A stretch of 64,000 bases of DNA. Source: an uncultured Burkholderiales bacterium (GTDB taxonomy: Bacteria > Pseudomonadota > Gammaproteobacteria > Burkholderiales > Burkholderiaceae_C). Shown here piece by piece: positions 17,777-27,317 of this stretch. The notes beneath the pieces are model-generated. The model did not search any database and was not told the DNA's origin. It saw nothing but the letters and a program-made list of their open reading frames with translations. The DNA lies in contig CAIZIT010000005.1 in NCBI GenBank assembly GCA_903933115.1, positions 1 through 64,000 of the forward strand, written 5' to 3'. Position 1 is the stretch's first letter. Each line of letters begins with the position of its first letter. Made by a program: the position numbers and the translations under genes.

Positions 17777-18289
17777 TTAGAACCCATTGCCCTGGTTGCG
17801 CTCTGAACCTGCGTAAACTTCTAAGCCCAAACTGATGACAGTTGCCACTTCCGAGCTCACCTCCATCTTGAACTCTTGCTCTGCTTGTCCAACGGCCAAC
17901 TCAAATGCCTTGAGCCACGCAAAGCCCAATTCCGTGAATCGAATGCGCTTGGCTCTTTTATCCACCATGTCTTGCTCCTTGGAGATCAATCCCCATGCCT
18001 CACACTGATCGACCAACTCACCCATGGCTTGCTTGCTCATGCCCGCACTGTGGGCCAAATGCGTGAGTTGAGCCCCCTCGATGGGCAAGTGCCTGGTGAT
18101 GTGAATGTGTGCAGCACTGACTTGCCCTTTGCTGGCCAAATTGGACAACGCCAATGGAACCCGTACATCATGAGCCATCAAGTCGTATACCCGCTCATCA
18201 AAGCGACGCATCGCTTGGCCTAACAGTCGCCCGAGATGGCTTTGACGCCAATCTGGAAATGTAGGAGATTTGGACTTTGATTTTTTCAT
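17777..18289 (-). CDS. MarR-family transcriptional regulator
   Basis: This 170-residue winged-helix regulator forms dimers in known family members and usually represses efflux or catabolic genes in response to small aromatic ligands. The helix-turn-helix region is around THLAHSAGMSKQAMGELVDQ, and the wing is around KEQDMVDKRAKRIRFTELG. I chose the ATG at 18289 (MKKSKSKS) because a purine-rich GGGGGG site lies just upstream; an in-frame ATG eight codons earlier would include that site. It lies 36 bases before the response regulator on the same strand and may be co-transcribed with it. The target is unknown. Confidence 0.88.
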   Translation of the reverse strand: MKKSKSKSPTFPDWRQSHLGRLLGQAMRRFDERVYDLMAHDVRVPLALSNLASKGQVSAAHIHITRHLPIEGAQLTHLAHSAGMSKQAMGELVDQCEAWGLISKEQDMVDKRAKRIRFTELGFAWLKAFELAVGQAEQEFKMEVSSEVATVISLGLEVYAGSERNQGNGF

Positions 18290-18334
18290 GGGCCCCCCTT
18301 TGAATTTGATCAAGTAAACTGACTAAATTTTCTA

Positions 18335-18363
18335 TTTACAACATCATACTCTTCGGATAAATT
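18335..18363 (+). promoter_or_regulatory. recA promoter
   Basis: TTTACA at 18335-18340 and TAAATT at 18358-18363 are separated by exactly 17 bases, a good sigma-70 pair. The -10 element touches the LexA box that begins at 18363. Confidence 0.65.
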
Positions 18364-18382
18364 ACTGGTTAAGCATCCAGTT
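18363..18382 (+). promoter_or_regulatory. LexA (SOS) box of recA
   Basis: CTG-N10-CAG at 18365-18380, with outer bases TA and TT, matches the SOS box layout. Compared by eye with the well-known E. coli recA operator, 15 of 20 positions agree, including the inner AGCAT. It overlaps the -10/start region of the promoter, where LexA would block transcription. Confidence 0.75.
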
Positions 18383-18438
18383 GTTTTGGATGCCTTCTCT
18401 CAATTCATACATAAACCACTGATTATTAAGGAATTTTT

Positions 18439-19512
18439 ATGGACGCACCAGTTAAAGGTCTTGCAGCAAATACAGAAAAAAACAAAGCACTTCAAGCTGC
18501 ACTTGCTCAAATTGAGAAGCAATTTGGGAAGGGAACGATCATGCGCTTGGGTGAGGGAGAGGTCATCGAGGACATTCAAGTGGTTTCAACGGGCTCCTTG
18601 GGTCTGGACATTGCCCTTGGTGTCGGAGGCCTGCCAAGAGGGCGAGTCATCGAGATTTATGGCCCAGAATCATCCGGTAAAACAACCCTCACACTGCAAG
18701 TGATTGCGGAGATGCAAAAGCAAAATGGCACTTGTGCTTTTGTGGATGCCGAGCACGCACTGGACATTCAATATGCACAAAAATTAGGCGTCAACTTGCA
18801 AGACCTGTTGATCTCCCAGCCCGACACCGGCGAGCAAGCGCTTGAAATCGTGGACAGCTTGGTGCGCTCTGGCGCTGTGGACTTGATCGTCATCGACTCT
18901 GTCGCTGCACTCACGCCCAAAGCAGAACTTGAAGGGGATATGGGAGACTCTTTACCCGGCCTGCAAGCCCGCCTCATGAGCCAAGCGCTCAGAAAGCTCA
19001 CCGCGACCATCAAAAAAACCAATTGCATGGTGATTTTCATCAACCAAATCCGCATGAAAATTGGCGTGATGTTTGGCTCACCTGAAACCACCACGGGTGG
19101 CAATGCGTTGAAGTTCTACGCCTCCGTTCGCCTTGATATTCGCCGCACAGGAACCATCAAAAAAGGCGAAGAGTCCATTGGCAATGAAACCAAGGTCAAA
19201 GTGGTCAAAAACAAAGTGGCACCACCCTTCAAGACAGCAGAGTTTGATATTTTGTTTGGAGAAGGCATCTCTCGCCACGGAGAGGTGATTGACTTGGGCG
19301 TGACCGCTCGAGTGATTGATAAATCTGGCGCTTGGTATGCCTACAACGGCGAGAAAATCGGCCAAGGCCGCGACAATTCACGCGAATTCTTGCGTGAAAA
19401 TCCCGCCCTTGCTCACGAAATCGAAAACAAGGTGCGGGAATCTCTGGGCATTCCTGCTGTGCCCCAAGCTCTCAGCATGCCCCCTGCCAGCCCATCGACC
19501 AAAGAGGAGTGA
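18439..19512 (+). CDS. recA: Recombinase RecA
   Basis: RecA forms filaments on single-stranded DNA, catalyses strand exchange and triggers LexA self-cleavage. The 357-residue protein has the Walker [10 protein letters not shown], the [19 protein letters not shown] segment, the DNA-binding loop 2 region [20 protein letters not shown] and the typical acidic, proline-rich C-terminus. The start codon follows a GGAA-like site. An excellent promoter with a LexA box lies upstream, so SOS control is very likely. recX follows on the same strand. Confidence 0.98.
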   Translation: MDAPVKGLAANTEKNKALQAALAQIEKQFGKGTIMRLGEGEVIEDIQVVSTGSLGLDIALGVGGLPRGRVIEIYGPESSGKTTLTLQVIAEMQKQNGTCAFVDAEHALDIQYAQKLGVNLQDLLISQPDTGEQALEIVDSLVRSGAVDLIVIDSVAALTPKAELEGDMGDSLPGLQARLMSQALRKLTATIKKTNCMVIFINQIRMKIGVMFGSPETTTGGNALKFYASVRLDIRRTGTIKKGEESIGNETKVKVVKNKVAPPFKTAEFDILFGEGISRHGEVIDLGVTARVIDKSGAWYAYNGEKIGQGRDNSREFLRENPALAHEIENKVRESLGIPAVPQALSMPPASPSTKEE

Positions 19513-19597
19513 AGCAACACGCCTGAACATGCATGTCAGAACATGATTAGACCGTACTCAAAGCTCATACCCTTACATCAACCCCTTGTCTGAAAGA

Positions 19598-19629
19598 CCC
19601 ATTCAAACCTAACTCTAGGTGCGAATGGG
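19598..19629 (+). repeat. Hairpin between recA and recX
   Basis: CCCATTC/GAATGGG (19598-19604 with 19623-19629) encloses ACCTA/TAGGT with an ACTC loop. There is no T run. It ends 20 bases before the recX ATG, so it could limit recX expression or translation. Confidence 0.5.
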
Positions 19630-19649
19630 CATCCTCATGATTGCCATCC

Positions 19650-20147
19650 ATGTTTAATCGCCAAAATAGAAATTTTCCGCTCCTCAGCCTCAAAGCCAGG
19701 GCTCTGAGGGCCCTGTCTCAAAGAGAGTACTCACGCCAAGAGTTGACCAAAAAGTTATCACCCTATGAAACCGAGGAGGGTGAACTGGAGCGCGTCTTGA
19801 ATGAGCTGGTGCTCAAAGACTTTTTGAACGAAACGCGCAATGCGCAATCGATCGCCTCTAGAAAAGAATCGAAATTCGGAGCAAAAAGAATACAAGCCGA
19901 GATGAAACAAAAAGGGGTGCCCATCGAGATCGCTCAAGGCGTGATCGAAGCGTTAAACGGCAGTGAGCTTGAAAGAGCACAATCCCTTTGGCTTAAAAAA
20001 TTTGGCGCCCTACCCACCACCCCCAAAGAAGCCGACCAACAAATGCGCTTCATGCTCTCCAGGGGGTTTTCCATGTCGGTGCTCAAAGCCATTTACACAG
20101 CCTTCAAGGAGGGTGCGATGGATGGCGAAACGCGACTCAGCACTTGA
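19650..20147 (+). CDS. recX: Regulatory protein RecX
   Basis: RecX caps RecA filaments and inhibits RecA activity. The 165-residue protein shows the three-repeat helical RecX fold: LKARALRALSQREYSRQEL near the start, LVLKDFLNETRNAQSIASRK in the middle and RFMLSRGFSMSVLKAIY near the end. I chose the ATG at 19650; a TTG three codons earlier (19641) is also open. It follows recA after 137 bases with a hairpin between, the classical arrangement in which recX is expressed by partial readthrough. Confidence 0.94.
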   Translation: MFNRQNRNFPLLSLKARALRALSQREYSRQELTKKLSPYETEEGELERVLNELVLKDFLNETRNAQSIASRKESKFGAKRIQAEMKQKGVPIEIAQGVIEALNGSELERAQSLWLKKFGALPTTPKEADQQMRFMLSRGFSMSVLKAIYTAFKEGAMDGETRLST

Positions 20148-20166
20148 GCGCCAAGTCGCCAAGTCT

Positions 20167-21099
20167 TTAAGGCTTTAAAGGCTCCAAGTCGAGCATCAGG
20201 TGCAAGTTTTGTACTGCCGCACCACTCGCGCCCTTGCCCAAATTATCAAGCCTCGCCATCAAGACCAAATGCCCCTTTTCAAGATTGTCAAAAACAGCAA
20301 TCTCAAGTCGGTTGCTGTTGTTGAGGACCGTTGCGTCAAAATGCATTTCGGTGGGCTTTGGCAAGACCTTGACGAAACTGTTGGATATTGAGCTGTAATG
20401 GCTGAGGTACGCATCTCGAATCTTCTGGGGGGTCACCCCGATGGGCAACTGCTCCATGTGAAGAGGCAGTTGCACCACCATGCCTTGCTTGAAATTGCCC
20501 ACGGAGGGAACGAACAAGGGGCGCTTCTTCAAGCCGGCGAATTTGACGATTTCAGGAATATGCTTGTGCTCCAGCCCCAAAGCGTAATAGTCCATCAAGG
20601 GCGCTTGCCCGGCCTCGTAAGCCTCAATCATTGCTTTTCCACCACCCGAATAACCGCTCACACTGGGTAGGCTCAGAGGCAAGTCAATTGGCAAAAGTCC
20701 CGCATTCATCAAAGGACGAAGGAGGGCAATGGCTCCTGTGGCATAGCAGCCTGGATTGGCCACTTTCTGAGCCTCTCGAATCTTGCCCTCTTGGTCAGGC
20801 CCCAACTCGGGAAATCCGTATACCCAGTCTTCATGGGTGCGGTGGGCGGTGGAGGCATCAATGATCTTGGGTTTTTTACCCATCATGGAGTCGATCATCG
20901 AAACCGATTGTCTTGCTGCATCGTCGTGCAGGCACAAGATCACCAAATCTGCTTGCTCCATCAGCACTCGCTTGGCATCTGCGTTTTTGCGCTCACTGGG
21001 ATCAATTTGCAAAAGCTCCACGGTGCTGAGCGCTTGAAGTTGGCCTTTAATCTGAAGACCTGTCGTGCCAGCCTCTCCGTCGATGAAAATTTTATGCAT
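20167..21099 (-). CDS. argC: N-acetyl-gamma-glutamyl-phosphate reductase, short (type 2) form
   Basis: ArgC reduces N-acetylglutamyl phosphate to the semialdehyde in arginine synthesis using NADPH. The protein starts [17 protein letters not shown], contains the catalytic cysteine in [11 protein letters not shown] and has about 310 residues, the short type-2 form. The frame is open for 42 codons upstream, but the family N-terminus begins exactly at the ATG at 21099. It converges with recX at a 19-base gap and diverges from sucC. Confidence 0.94.
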   Translation of the reverse strand: MHKIFIDGEAGTTGLQIKGQLQALSTVELLQIDPSERKNADAKRVLMEQADLVILCLHDDAARQSVSMIDSMMGKKPKIIDASTAHRTHEDWVYGFPELGPDQEGKIREAQKVANPGCYATGAIALLRPLMNAGLLPIDLPLSLPSVSGYSGGGKAMIEAYEAGQAPLMDYYALGLEHKHIPEIVKFAGLKKRPLFVPSVGNFKQGMVVQLPLHMEQLPIGVTPQKIRDAYLSHYSSISNSFVKVLPKPTEMHFDATVLNNSNRLEIAVFDNLEKGHLVLMARLDNLGKGASGAAVQNLHLMLDLEPLKP

Positions 21100-21287
21100 G
21101 ATTAAGTCTACAATAGCGAAGGGTTGACTGTATATTTGAGCCAATTGTAAGCAAAAGGGAAGACTAATGCATCCGAACATGATACATTTCGATGCGGTAA
21201 AGTTGAGATCCAATTGCTGACCCACATTTACTCAATTTGCGGCCCTTTGGCTCTATTTCCCCCCCTTTTCCGAATCAAGAGAACATC

Positions 21288-22448
21288 ATGAAAATTCACG
21301 AATACCAAGGCAAAGAAATTTTGCGTCAGTTTGGCGTGCCCGTTCCAAGAGGTATCCCCGCTTTCACCGTACAAGAGGCGGTTGAAGCAGCGCAAAAGCT
21401 TGGCGGCCCAGTTTGGGTTGTTAAAGCCCAAATTCACGCCGGCGGACGCGGCAAGGGTGGTGGCGTCAAATTGGCACGCTCCATTGATGAAGTGAAACAA
21501 TTGGCTGGTGAAATTCTAGGCATGCAATTGATCACCCACCAAACTGGACCCATGGGACAAAAGGTGCGTCGCCTGCTGATTGAAGAAGGCGCTGATATCA
21601 AAAAAGAATACTACGTCTCCGTCGTCACCGACCGCGCTTCGCAAAAAGTGGCCATGATGGCTTCTTCCGAGGGCGGAATGGACATTGAGGAAGTCGCTCA
21701 CGCAACGCCCGAAAAGATCATCAAAGTTTTCATCGACCCCCTTGCAGGCCTTTTGGATGCTCAGGCACAAGAAGTGGCACGCGGCATCGGCGTGCCCGAA
21801 GCCTCTCAGGCCGAGGCGGTTCAAGTCATGAAGGGTCTGTACAAGGCCTATATGGAGACCGACTGCTCCTTGGCTGAGATCAACCCCTTGATCTTAGAAG
21901 GCAACGGACACATCAAAGCTTTGGATGCCAAATTCAACTTTGATCCCAATGCCCTCTTCAGACACCCCGAGATCGTGGCCTATCGCGATCTTGACGAGGA
22001 AGATCCTGCTGAAATCGAAGCCAGCAAATTTGATTTGGCCTACATCAGCTTGGATGGCAATATCGGTTGCTTGGTCAATGGCGCAGGCTTGGCCATGGCC
22101 ACCATGGATACGATCAAGTTGTTTGGTGCAGAGCCAGCAAACTTCCTTGACGTGGGCGGTGGAGCTACGCCAGAGAAAGTCACTGAAGCGTTCAAAATCA
22201 TGCTGAAAAACCCCAAAGTGAAAGCCATTTTGGTGAACATTTTTGGTGGCATCATGCGCTGCGACACCATCGCAACGGGCGTGATCACCGCATGCAAGGC
22301 GGTCAATTTAAGCGTTCCTTTGGTCGTGCGCATGAAAGGCACCAATGAGGAGTTGGGCAAGAAAATGCTTGCCGAGTCAGGACTTCCCATCATCAGCGCT
22401 GACACCATGGCTGAAGCGGCTCAAAAAGTCGTTGCCGCATTGAAATAA
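21288..22448 (+). CDS. sucC: Succinyl-CoA synthetase subunit beta (ADP-forming)
   Basis: SucC binds ADP/ATP and succinate in the TCA-cycle enzyme that converts succinyl-CoA to succinate with substrate-level phosphorylation. It has 386 residues, normal for the family. The ATP-grasp domain begins [12 protein letters not shown] and has [17 protein letters not shown]; the C-terminal CoA-ligase domain has [11 protein letters not shown] and [11 protein letters not shown]. The ATG at 21288 matches the family start. It forms an operon with sucD 17 bases downstream. Confidence 0.97.
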   Translation: MKIHEYQGKEILRQFGVPVPRGIPAFTVQEAVEAAQKLGGPVWVVKAQIHAGGRGKGGGVKLARSIDEVKQLAGEILGMQLITHQTGPMGQKVRRLLIEEGADIKKEYYVSVVTDRASQKVAMMASSEGGMDIEEVAHATPEKIIKVFIDPLAGLLDAQAQEVARGIGVPEASQAEAVQVMKGLYKAYMETDCSLAEINPLILEGNGHIKALDAKFNFDPNALFRHPEIVAYRDLDEEDPAEIEASKFDLAYISLDGNIGCLVNGAGLAMATMDTIKLFGAEPANFLDVGGGATPEKVTEAFKIMLKNPKVKAILVNIFGGIMRCDTIATGVITACKAVNLSVPLVVRMKGTNEELGKKMLAESGLPIISADTMAEAAQKVVAALK

Positions 22449-22465
22449 GCCTCAAGGATTTCAAC

Positions 22466-23359
22466 ATGTCTATCTATATCAACAAAAATACCAAAGTCAT
22501 TACCCAAGGCATTACCGGTAAAACCGGTCAATTCCATACAGAAAAGTGCCAAGAGTACGCAAATGGAAAAGAGTGCTTTGTAGCGGGCGTGAACCCCAAA
22601 AAAGCAGGCGAAAAAATCTTTGATATTCCAATCTACGGATCCGTCAAAGAAGCGGCCCACGAAACTGGCGCAACCGTCTCTGTGATTTATGTCCCTCCCG
22701 CTGGAGCTGCTGCAGCAATTTGGGAAGCGATTGAAGCTGACCTCGACTTGGCCATTTGTATCACTGAAGGCATTCCTGTCAGGGACATGCTTGAGGTGAG
22801 AAACAAAATGAAGGCCAAGGAGGCTGCTGGCGGCAAGAAAACTTTGCTCTTGGGCCCCAATTGCCCAGGTCTCATCACGCCAGATGAAATCAAAATCGGC
22901 ATCATGCCTGGACATATCCATCGAAAAGGACGCATCGGTGTCGTCTCTCGCTCCGGTACGCTGACCTATGAAGCCGTGGCTCAATTGACCGAAATCGGCT
23001 TGGGTCAATCGAGTGCTGTCGGAATCGGTGGCGACCCCATCAACGGCTTAAAGCACATCGACGTCATGAGAGCCTTCAATGAAGACCCCGATACAGATGC
23101 CGTCATCATGATTGGTGAAATCGGTGGGCCCGATGAGGCCGAGGCAGCACGTTGGTGCAAAGCCAATATGAAAAAGCCCATTGTGGGCTTCATCGCTGGC
23201 GTGACCGCTCCCGCAGGCAAGCGCATGGGACATGCTGGTGCATTGATCTCTGGTGGAGAGGACACCGCCGATGCCAAGCTCTCCATCATGGAAGAATGCG
23301 GCTTCAAGGTCACTCGCAACCCTTCAGAAATGGCAAAGTTGCTCAAAGCAATGCTCTAA
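22466..23359 (+). CDS. sucD: Succinyl-CoA synthetase subunit alpha
   Basis: SucD carries the CoA-binding Rossmann domain and the histidine that is phosphorylated during catalysis. The 297 residues start MSIYINKNTKVITQGITGKT. The CoA-binding and ligase segments LLGPNCPGLITPDE and GVVSRSGTLTYEA are present, and the phospho-histidine is in KRMGHAGALISGG (His256). It is the second gene of sucCD and is closed by a strong terminator. Confidence 0.97.
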   Translation: MSIYINKNTKVITQGITGKTGQFHTEKCQEYANGKECFVAGVNPKKAGEKIFDIPIYGSVKEAAHETGATVSVIYVPPAGAAAAIWEAIEADLDLAICITEGIPVRDMLEVRNKMKAKEAAGGKKTLLLGPNCPGLITPDEIKIGIMPGHIHRKGRIGVVSRSGTLTYEAVAQLTEIGLGQSSAVGIGGDPINGLKHIDVMRAFNEDPDTDAVIMIGEIGGPDEAEAARWCKANMKKPIVGFIAGVTAPAGKRMGHAGALISGGEDTADAKLSIMEECGFKVTRNPSEMAKLLKAML

Positions 23360-23367
23360 GCACAACG

Positions 23368-23411
23368 GGCTCGAATTTTTCAGCTCAAGAGTTGGAATTC
23401 GGGCCTTTTTT
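23368..23411 (+). terminator. Rho-independent terminator of sucCD
   Basis: A 12-base stem (GGCTCGAATTTT with GGAATTCGGGCC, including G-U pairs) is followed by six T. It begins eight bases after the sucD stop. Confidence 0.85.
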
Positions 23412-23451
23412 GTCTTCAATTCTCTTGTTTAACTAATCGGTAGTGTTTCTT

Positions 23452-24156
23452 ATGGAATTTTTACAAACTTCAGAATTCTGGATCGGGTTGTTCAACATCA
23501 TACTGATCAACATTCTTCTCTCTGGTGACAACGCTGTGGTGATCGCCCTGGCAGCCAGATCATTGCCACCCAGAGAAAGAAAATTGGCCATTCTCTACGG
23601 TTCTGGTGCTGCAGTGGTATTGAGAATTTTGTTGACCGTTGTGGCGGCCAAATTGCTCGAACTTCCCTTTTTACAAATCATTGGCGGTTTGCTGCTTCTT
23701 TGGATTGGCGTTCAATTGCTCGCCGAGGACGATGACGACGACGAAGGTGAGGCCAAAGAGCACTCCAACTTGCGCTCAGCCATCATCACCATCTTGATTG
23801 CAGATTTGGTCATGAGCTTGGACAATGTGATTGGTGTGGCCGCCGCCGCCAAGGGCTCCATGGTGTTGTTGATTCTTGGCTTGGCCATCAGCATTCCTCT
23901 GATTGTCTTTAGCAGCAACTTGATGATGACGCTCATGGCAAGATTCCCCATCATCGTGACGTTGGGTGCCGCTTTGATTGGTTGGGTCAGTGGTGAGGCG
24001 GTGATCAATGACAGCGCCATTCACGACTGGGTTCACGCCAATGCGGTCATGACGTATCTGATCCCCGCTGCATGCGCACTCTTTGTGGTTCTCATGGGCA
24101 AGTATTTACAAAAGAAATCCTCAACTGAGGAAGAGGCAACGGATAGCCCCTCTTAA
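23452..24156 (+). CDS. TerC-family integral membrane protein (YjbE type)
   Basis: TerC proteins are multi-helix membrane proteins. Some members export manganese or assist metalation of exported proteins, and the family is named for tellurite resistance. The conserved ILLSGDNAVVIALAARSLP with its aspartate lies in the first helices, and its partner ADLVMSLDNVIGVAAAA in the second half. An acidic cytoplasmic loop with five successive aspartates (about residues 87-91) lies between. The start is taken at ATG 23452 (MEFLQTSEFW); a GTG three codons earlier is possible. It lies between two terminators, so it is a single-gene unit. Substrate uncertain. Confidence 0.88.
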   Translation: MEFLQTSEFWIGLFNIILINILLSGDNAVVIALAARSLPPRERKLAILYGSGAAVVLRILLTVVAAKLLELPFLQIIGGLLLLWIGVQLLAEDDDDDEGEAKEHSNLRSAIITILIADLVMSLDNVIGVAAAAKGSMVLLILGLAISIPLIVFSSNLMMTLMARFPIIVTLGAALIGWVSGEAVINDSAIHDWVHANAVMTYLIPAACALFVVLMGKYLQKKSSTEEEATDSPS

Positions 24157-24173
24157 AGAGCATCCCACCCTTG

Positions 24174-24210
24174 AAAAGCCCTTGATTTTTAAACTTCAAG
24201 GGCTTTTTTT
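24174..24210 (+). terminator. Rho-independent terminator after the TerC gene
   Basis: AAAAGCCCTTGA pairs with TCAAGGGCTTTT across a ten-base AT loop and is followed by further T. The symmetric A and T runs allow it to work for the convergent moaC as well. Confidence 0.88.
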
Positions 24211-24215
24211 ATGGC

Positions 24216-24713
24216 TCAACGCGTTAAAGATGGCCGCTCAAAGCTACCTGACTTTCCACCACGCTTTTCTAAAAGACAAACACCCGTCATCACCATCTCT
24301 CGATCAACGGCCTTGCACATGTCATAAACGGTCAACAGTGCGACTTGAACTGCTGTTAACGCCTCCATCTCGACCCCCGTTGATCCAACCGTTTCCGTTT
24401 GAGCTTGGCAGCGAAGCCCATACTCGGCCTTGTCCTCATTGACCACCCAACTCCACTCGATGGTCACACGGGTCAAATACAACGGGTGGCACAAGGGGAT
24501 CAGATCGCTTGTTTTTTTTGCACCTTGAATCCCTGCGATCCTTGCAACACCCAATACATCGCCCTTTTTGGCCTGACCTTGCTGGATCAATTCGAGCGTT
24601 TGTTTGGCCATCAAAATAACGCCCTCAGCCAGCGCCACCCGATGGGTCAAAGGCTTTTGTGATACATCGACCATATGGGCATGCCCTTTGGCATCAAAAT
24701 GTGTAAATTCCAT
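24216..24713 (-). CDS. moaC: Cyclic pyranopterin monophosphate synthase MoaC
   Basis: MoaC converts the MoaA product into cyclic pyranopterin monophosphate in molybdenum cofactor synthesis. The 165 residues contain [50 protein letters not shown] and the CKAVDRxM segment, all classic. The start is the ATG at 24713 ([10 protein letters not shown]), with a GGAG upstream; a longer frame would bury that site. The window also encodes a molybdenum hydroxylase subunit 14 kb away that would need this cofactor. Confidence 0.96.
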   Translation of the reverse strand: MEFTHFDAKGHAHMVDVSQKPLTHRVALAEGVILMAKQTLELIQQGQAKKGDVLGVARIAGIQGAKKTSDLIPLCHPLYLTRVTIEWSWVVNEDKAEYGLRCQAQTETVGSTGVEMEALTAVQVALLTVYDMCKAVDREMVMTGVCLLEKRGGKSGSFERPSLTR

Positions 24714-24819
24714 CACGTCTCCATTTATAGCGTTAATATTCAAACATGGCAAAGTTCAATTCCTCGTATCATAATCAATTGACCGCTTTTTGACCGCACA
24801 CGCTTTGACTTATTCATCC

Positions 24820-26394
24820 ATGTCCCATTCGACTTTTATTCATGCATTGAGAGCATTTTTGCTGGTTGTCTTCATGAGTATCCTGTGTGCACAAGCCCAA
24901 AGTCCAATGCACTCCAGAAAAGATGCGCGACTACCCAGCCTGGGCGATGGCTCAGAAATGGCGCTTGGAGAGGAAAGTCGAATCGGCGAATCGGTCATGA
25001 GGGAAATCTACAAAGATCCCGATTACATCGAGGACCCCATCCTTTTGGATTATTTGCTCTCTATTTGGCAACCCTTGATCGAGGCCGCCAAACTGAGAGG
25101 CGAACTATCGCCTGAAATGGAGCAACGCTATGCCTGGCAAGGCTTTTTGATCAAAGATCCGAGCATCAATGCTTTTGCCCTTCCCGGTGGCTATATGGGC
25201 GTGCACTTGGGCCTCATCGCTGCAGTCTCGAACCAAGATGAATTGGCTTCAGTGCTGGCTCATGAACTCAGCCATATCACCCAACGACACATTTCTCGCT
25301 TGTTTGCTCAACAAGCCCAACAAACACCATTGATGCTGGGTGCGATGATTTTAGGCATCATCGCCGCGGGGAAAAATCCCAACGCAGCAAGCGCACTCAT
25401 GGTGGGCGGTCAAGCCGCAGCAACTCAAAACCAACTGAACTTCTCGCGCGATATGGAGCGTGAGGCTGACCGTGTGGGCTATGCCGTCATGCTGCAAGCT
25501 GGCTTTGAGGGCAGTGGTTTTGTCAGCATGTTTCAAAAACTCCAACAAGCCTCAAGACTCAATGACAATGGCTCTTACCCGTATTTAAGAAGTCACCCCT
25601 TGACCACAGAGCGTATTGCGGACATGGCATCGCGACAAGTTGGCGCATTTGAAGGCGTGAACCCTCAAAACGCACTCCCCCTCAACTGGACACATATGGT
25701 CATGAGCGCAAGAGCCAAAGTACTGACCCGCTCTCAAGCCGACGCCTATCAACTTCACATGGACTTGGCCAAACAAGCCTTGATCAACCCCAAAGAAACG
25801 CTCTCCAACAAAATCGCTCTCCTTTATGCAGGTGCATTGGCGGCCATGAAAGTGTCCAACTTCACACAAGCCAAACAATTTCTCTCCTCCCTTGACACCT
25901 TGTCTTTCAATGCCAAAACACCTGAGTTTGCTTATCAAATGGCGTTGTTGCATGCACAATTTTTTTACCTCGACAATCAACCCATGCTCGCGCTGGGACT
26001 TTTAGAACCACTGGAAAAGACCCGATCGGTGAAGTTCATGATTTGCGAGAATCAATTGAGGCTCAACACCAGCGATTCAAAAGCTTCTTGCAGTTACTTG
26101 TTGCGGGAATGGTTAACGGCTCACCCTAAAGACATCCATGCCTGGGAGCTTCTCTCAGAGGCTCAATTTCAAAACAAAGATGTGTTGAGCTCAATACGCT
26201 CAATGGCTGAGGCTTATGCGCTGAAGTTTGATTACGCCCCTGCCATTGATAGGCTCTATGCAGCGCAATCCCTGTCCAAGGAAATGGCCAAGAAAACGGG
26301 CTTGACCAAATCACAAGAAATGGAGTCCTCTATCATTGACACTCGACTAAGGACTCTCTTGGCTTTGCGCCGAGAACAATCTCTCCAGCGCTGA
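24820..26394 (+). CDS. M48-family metalloprotease, BepA-like
   Basis: BepA-type periplasmic proteases and chaperones control assembly of the outer-membrane LPS transporter LptD and BAM substrates. The protein has a signal peptide (hydrophobic core LRAFLLVVFMSILC, cleavage near AQA-QS), the zinc motif HELSH in LAHELSHITQRH, a downstream glutamate in MEREADRVGY, and a C-terminal helical TPR-like half from about residue 300. I chose ATG 24820, which starts the signal peptide; a TTG ten codons upstream is less likely. The last 48 bases overlap the convergent YvlD-like gene. Confidence 0.9.
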   Translation: MSHSTFIHALRAFLLVVFMSILCAQAQSPMHSRKDARLPSLGDGSEMALGEESRIGESVMREIYKDPDYIEDPILLDYLLSIWQPLIEAAKLRGELSPEMEQRYAWQGFLIKDPSINAFALPGGYMGVHLGLIAAVSNQDELASVLAHELSHITQRHISRLFAQQAQQTPLMLGAMILGIIAAGKNPNAASALMVGGQAAATQNQLNFSRDMEREADRVGYAVMLQAGFEGSGFVSMFQKLQQASRLNDNGSYPYLRSHPLTTERIADMASRQVGAFEGVNPQNALPLNWTHMVMSARAKVLTRSQADAYQLHMDLAKQALINPKETLSNKIALLYAGALAAMKVSNFTQAKQFLSSLDTLSFNAKTPEFAYQMALLHAQFFYLDNQPMLALGLLEPLEKTRSVKFMICENQLRLNTSDSKASCSYLLREWLTAHPKDIHAWELLSEAQFQNKDVLSSIRSMAEAYALKFDYAPAIDRLYAAQSLSKEMAKKTGLTKSQEMESSIIDTRLRTLLALRREQSLQR

Positions 26395-26715
26395 GTCGAT
26401 CACCAAGCCCAAAAAGCTGTAGATCAATGAGCCCAACATGGCATGGGCGAAACTTTGAACCTGAAAGCCTTCGAGAAGCGCTGAGGCCATCCAAAATAAA
26501 AATGCATTGATCACAAATAGAAACAAACCCAGTGAGATCAAGGTCACAGGCAATGTGAGAACCACCAAGACCGGACGTACAAACAAATTCAAAAATCCAA
26601 TGACCAAGGTGGCAATCATGGCCGACTCAAAACCATTGATCGTGATGCCCGCATCAATATAAGACAGGCTCATGAGAGCAAAAGCACTTAAAAACCACTT
26701 GAACAATATTTTCAT
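26347..26715 (-). CDS. YvlD/phage holin family 4-type small membrane protein
   Basis: This 122-residue protein has four hydrophobic helices and belongs to the PF04020-type family (YvlD). Segments such as IGFLNLFVRPVLVVLTLPVT and LGLFLFVINAFLFWMASALL are typical. The function is unknown; despite the database name it is not part of a phage here. The ATG at 26715 (MKILFKWF) is preferred to a longer polar N-terminus. Its 3' end overlaps the metalloprotease gene on the other strand by 48 bases. Confidence 0.85.
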   Translation of the reverse strand: MKILFKWFLSAFALMSLSYIDAGITINGFESAMIATLVIGFLNLFVRPVLVVLTLPVTLISLGLFLFVINAFLFWMASALLEGFQVQSFAHAMLGSLIYSFLGLVIDSALERLFSAQSQESP

Positions 26716-26848
26716 CTTTGAGGCATCTTGTTGGATGGAGGCATTTTCATGGCTTGAACCATGAACGGCTGGTCTCATCTCGGTTGAATGGACACTATAT
26801 CCCCTTTTATTGAGTTTTGGATTGATATGCGATTATGATAGCGCTCCT

Positions 26849-27277
26849 ATGTCTTCTATTCACATCACCGATATCGAGGCGGCCATCAACTTTTGGAGAG
26901 CCAAAGAACCCTCCGAAGACGGTATCACCCTCTCTCCTGCTTTGCGTGCCTTGGCTCATGTTTATGCACTGATGGTTCATTTTCGCGAGGAAGAGGTCTC
27001 CACTGAAGGGTTTCCTGCACCTGCAATGAAGGCATGGCTAGAATGGTATGAACAACTGAGCGATACACCTTGCATTGCGATTTGCTCAACCAGCCAGGGC
27101 GATGAGATCTGTAAAGGCTGCGGAAGAACCTTTGAAGAAGTTCAAGACTGGACCAAAATGGATCCAACTGAGAAACGAAAAACATGGCGCAGAATCACCA
27201 TGGAAAATACAGCTTGGCGCTTCAATCGCTACAGCGAAAGAGCCGCACTGAAAGATGCCAAGGTCCATAGCGCTTAG
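26849..27277 (+). CDS. DUF3717-DUF1289 fusion protein
   Basis: The 142-residue protein joins two small domains. Residues 1-70 (ITDIEAAINFWRAK ... LAHVYALMV) resemble DUF3717, a Burkholderiales helical domain of unknown role. Residues 75-142 resemble DUF1289, with four cysteines arranged as CIAIC and ICKGCGRTFEEVQDW (Cx3C ... Cx2C), probably a metal or Fe-S site. The ATG at 26849 matches the DUF3717 start. It is divergent from the YvlD-like gene and convergent with purB. The function is unknown. Confidence 0.8.
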   Translation: MSSIHITDIEAAINFWRAKEPSEDGITLSPALRALAHVYALMVHFREEEVSTEGFPAPAMKAWLEWYEQLSDTPCIAICSTSQGDEICKGCGRTFEEVQDWTKMDPTEKRKTWRRITMENTAWRFNRYSERAALKDAKVHSA

Positions 27278-27317
27278 CTGGAAGGCTTGCCTCTCTGGCC
27301 ATCGAGGTTTTGGTGCC

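Noticed and set aside
23728-23760. Run of aspartates in the TerC protein as a possible frameshift or low-complexity error
   Set aside because: The frame continues normally into the conserved second half, and acidic loops at this place are usual in the family.
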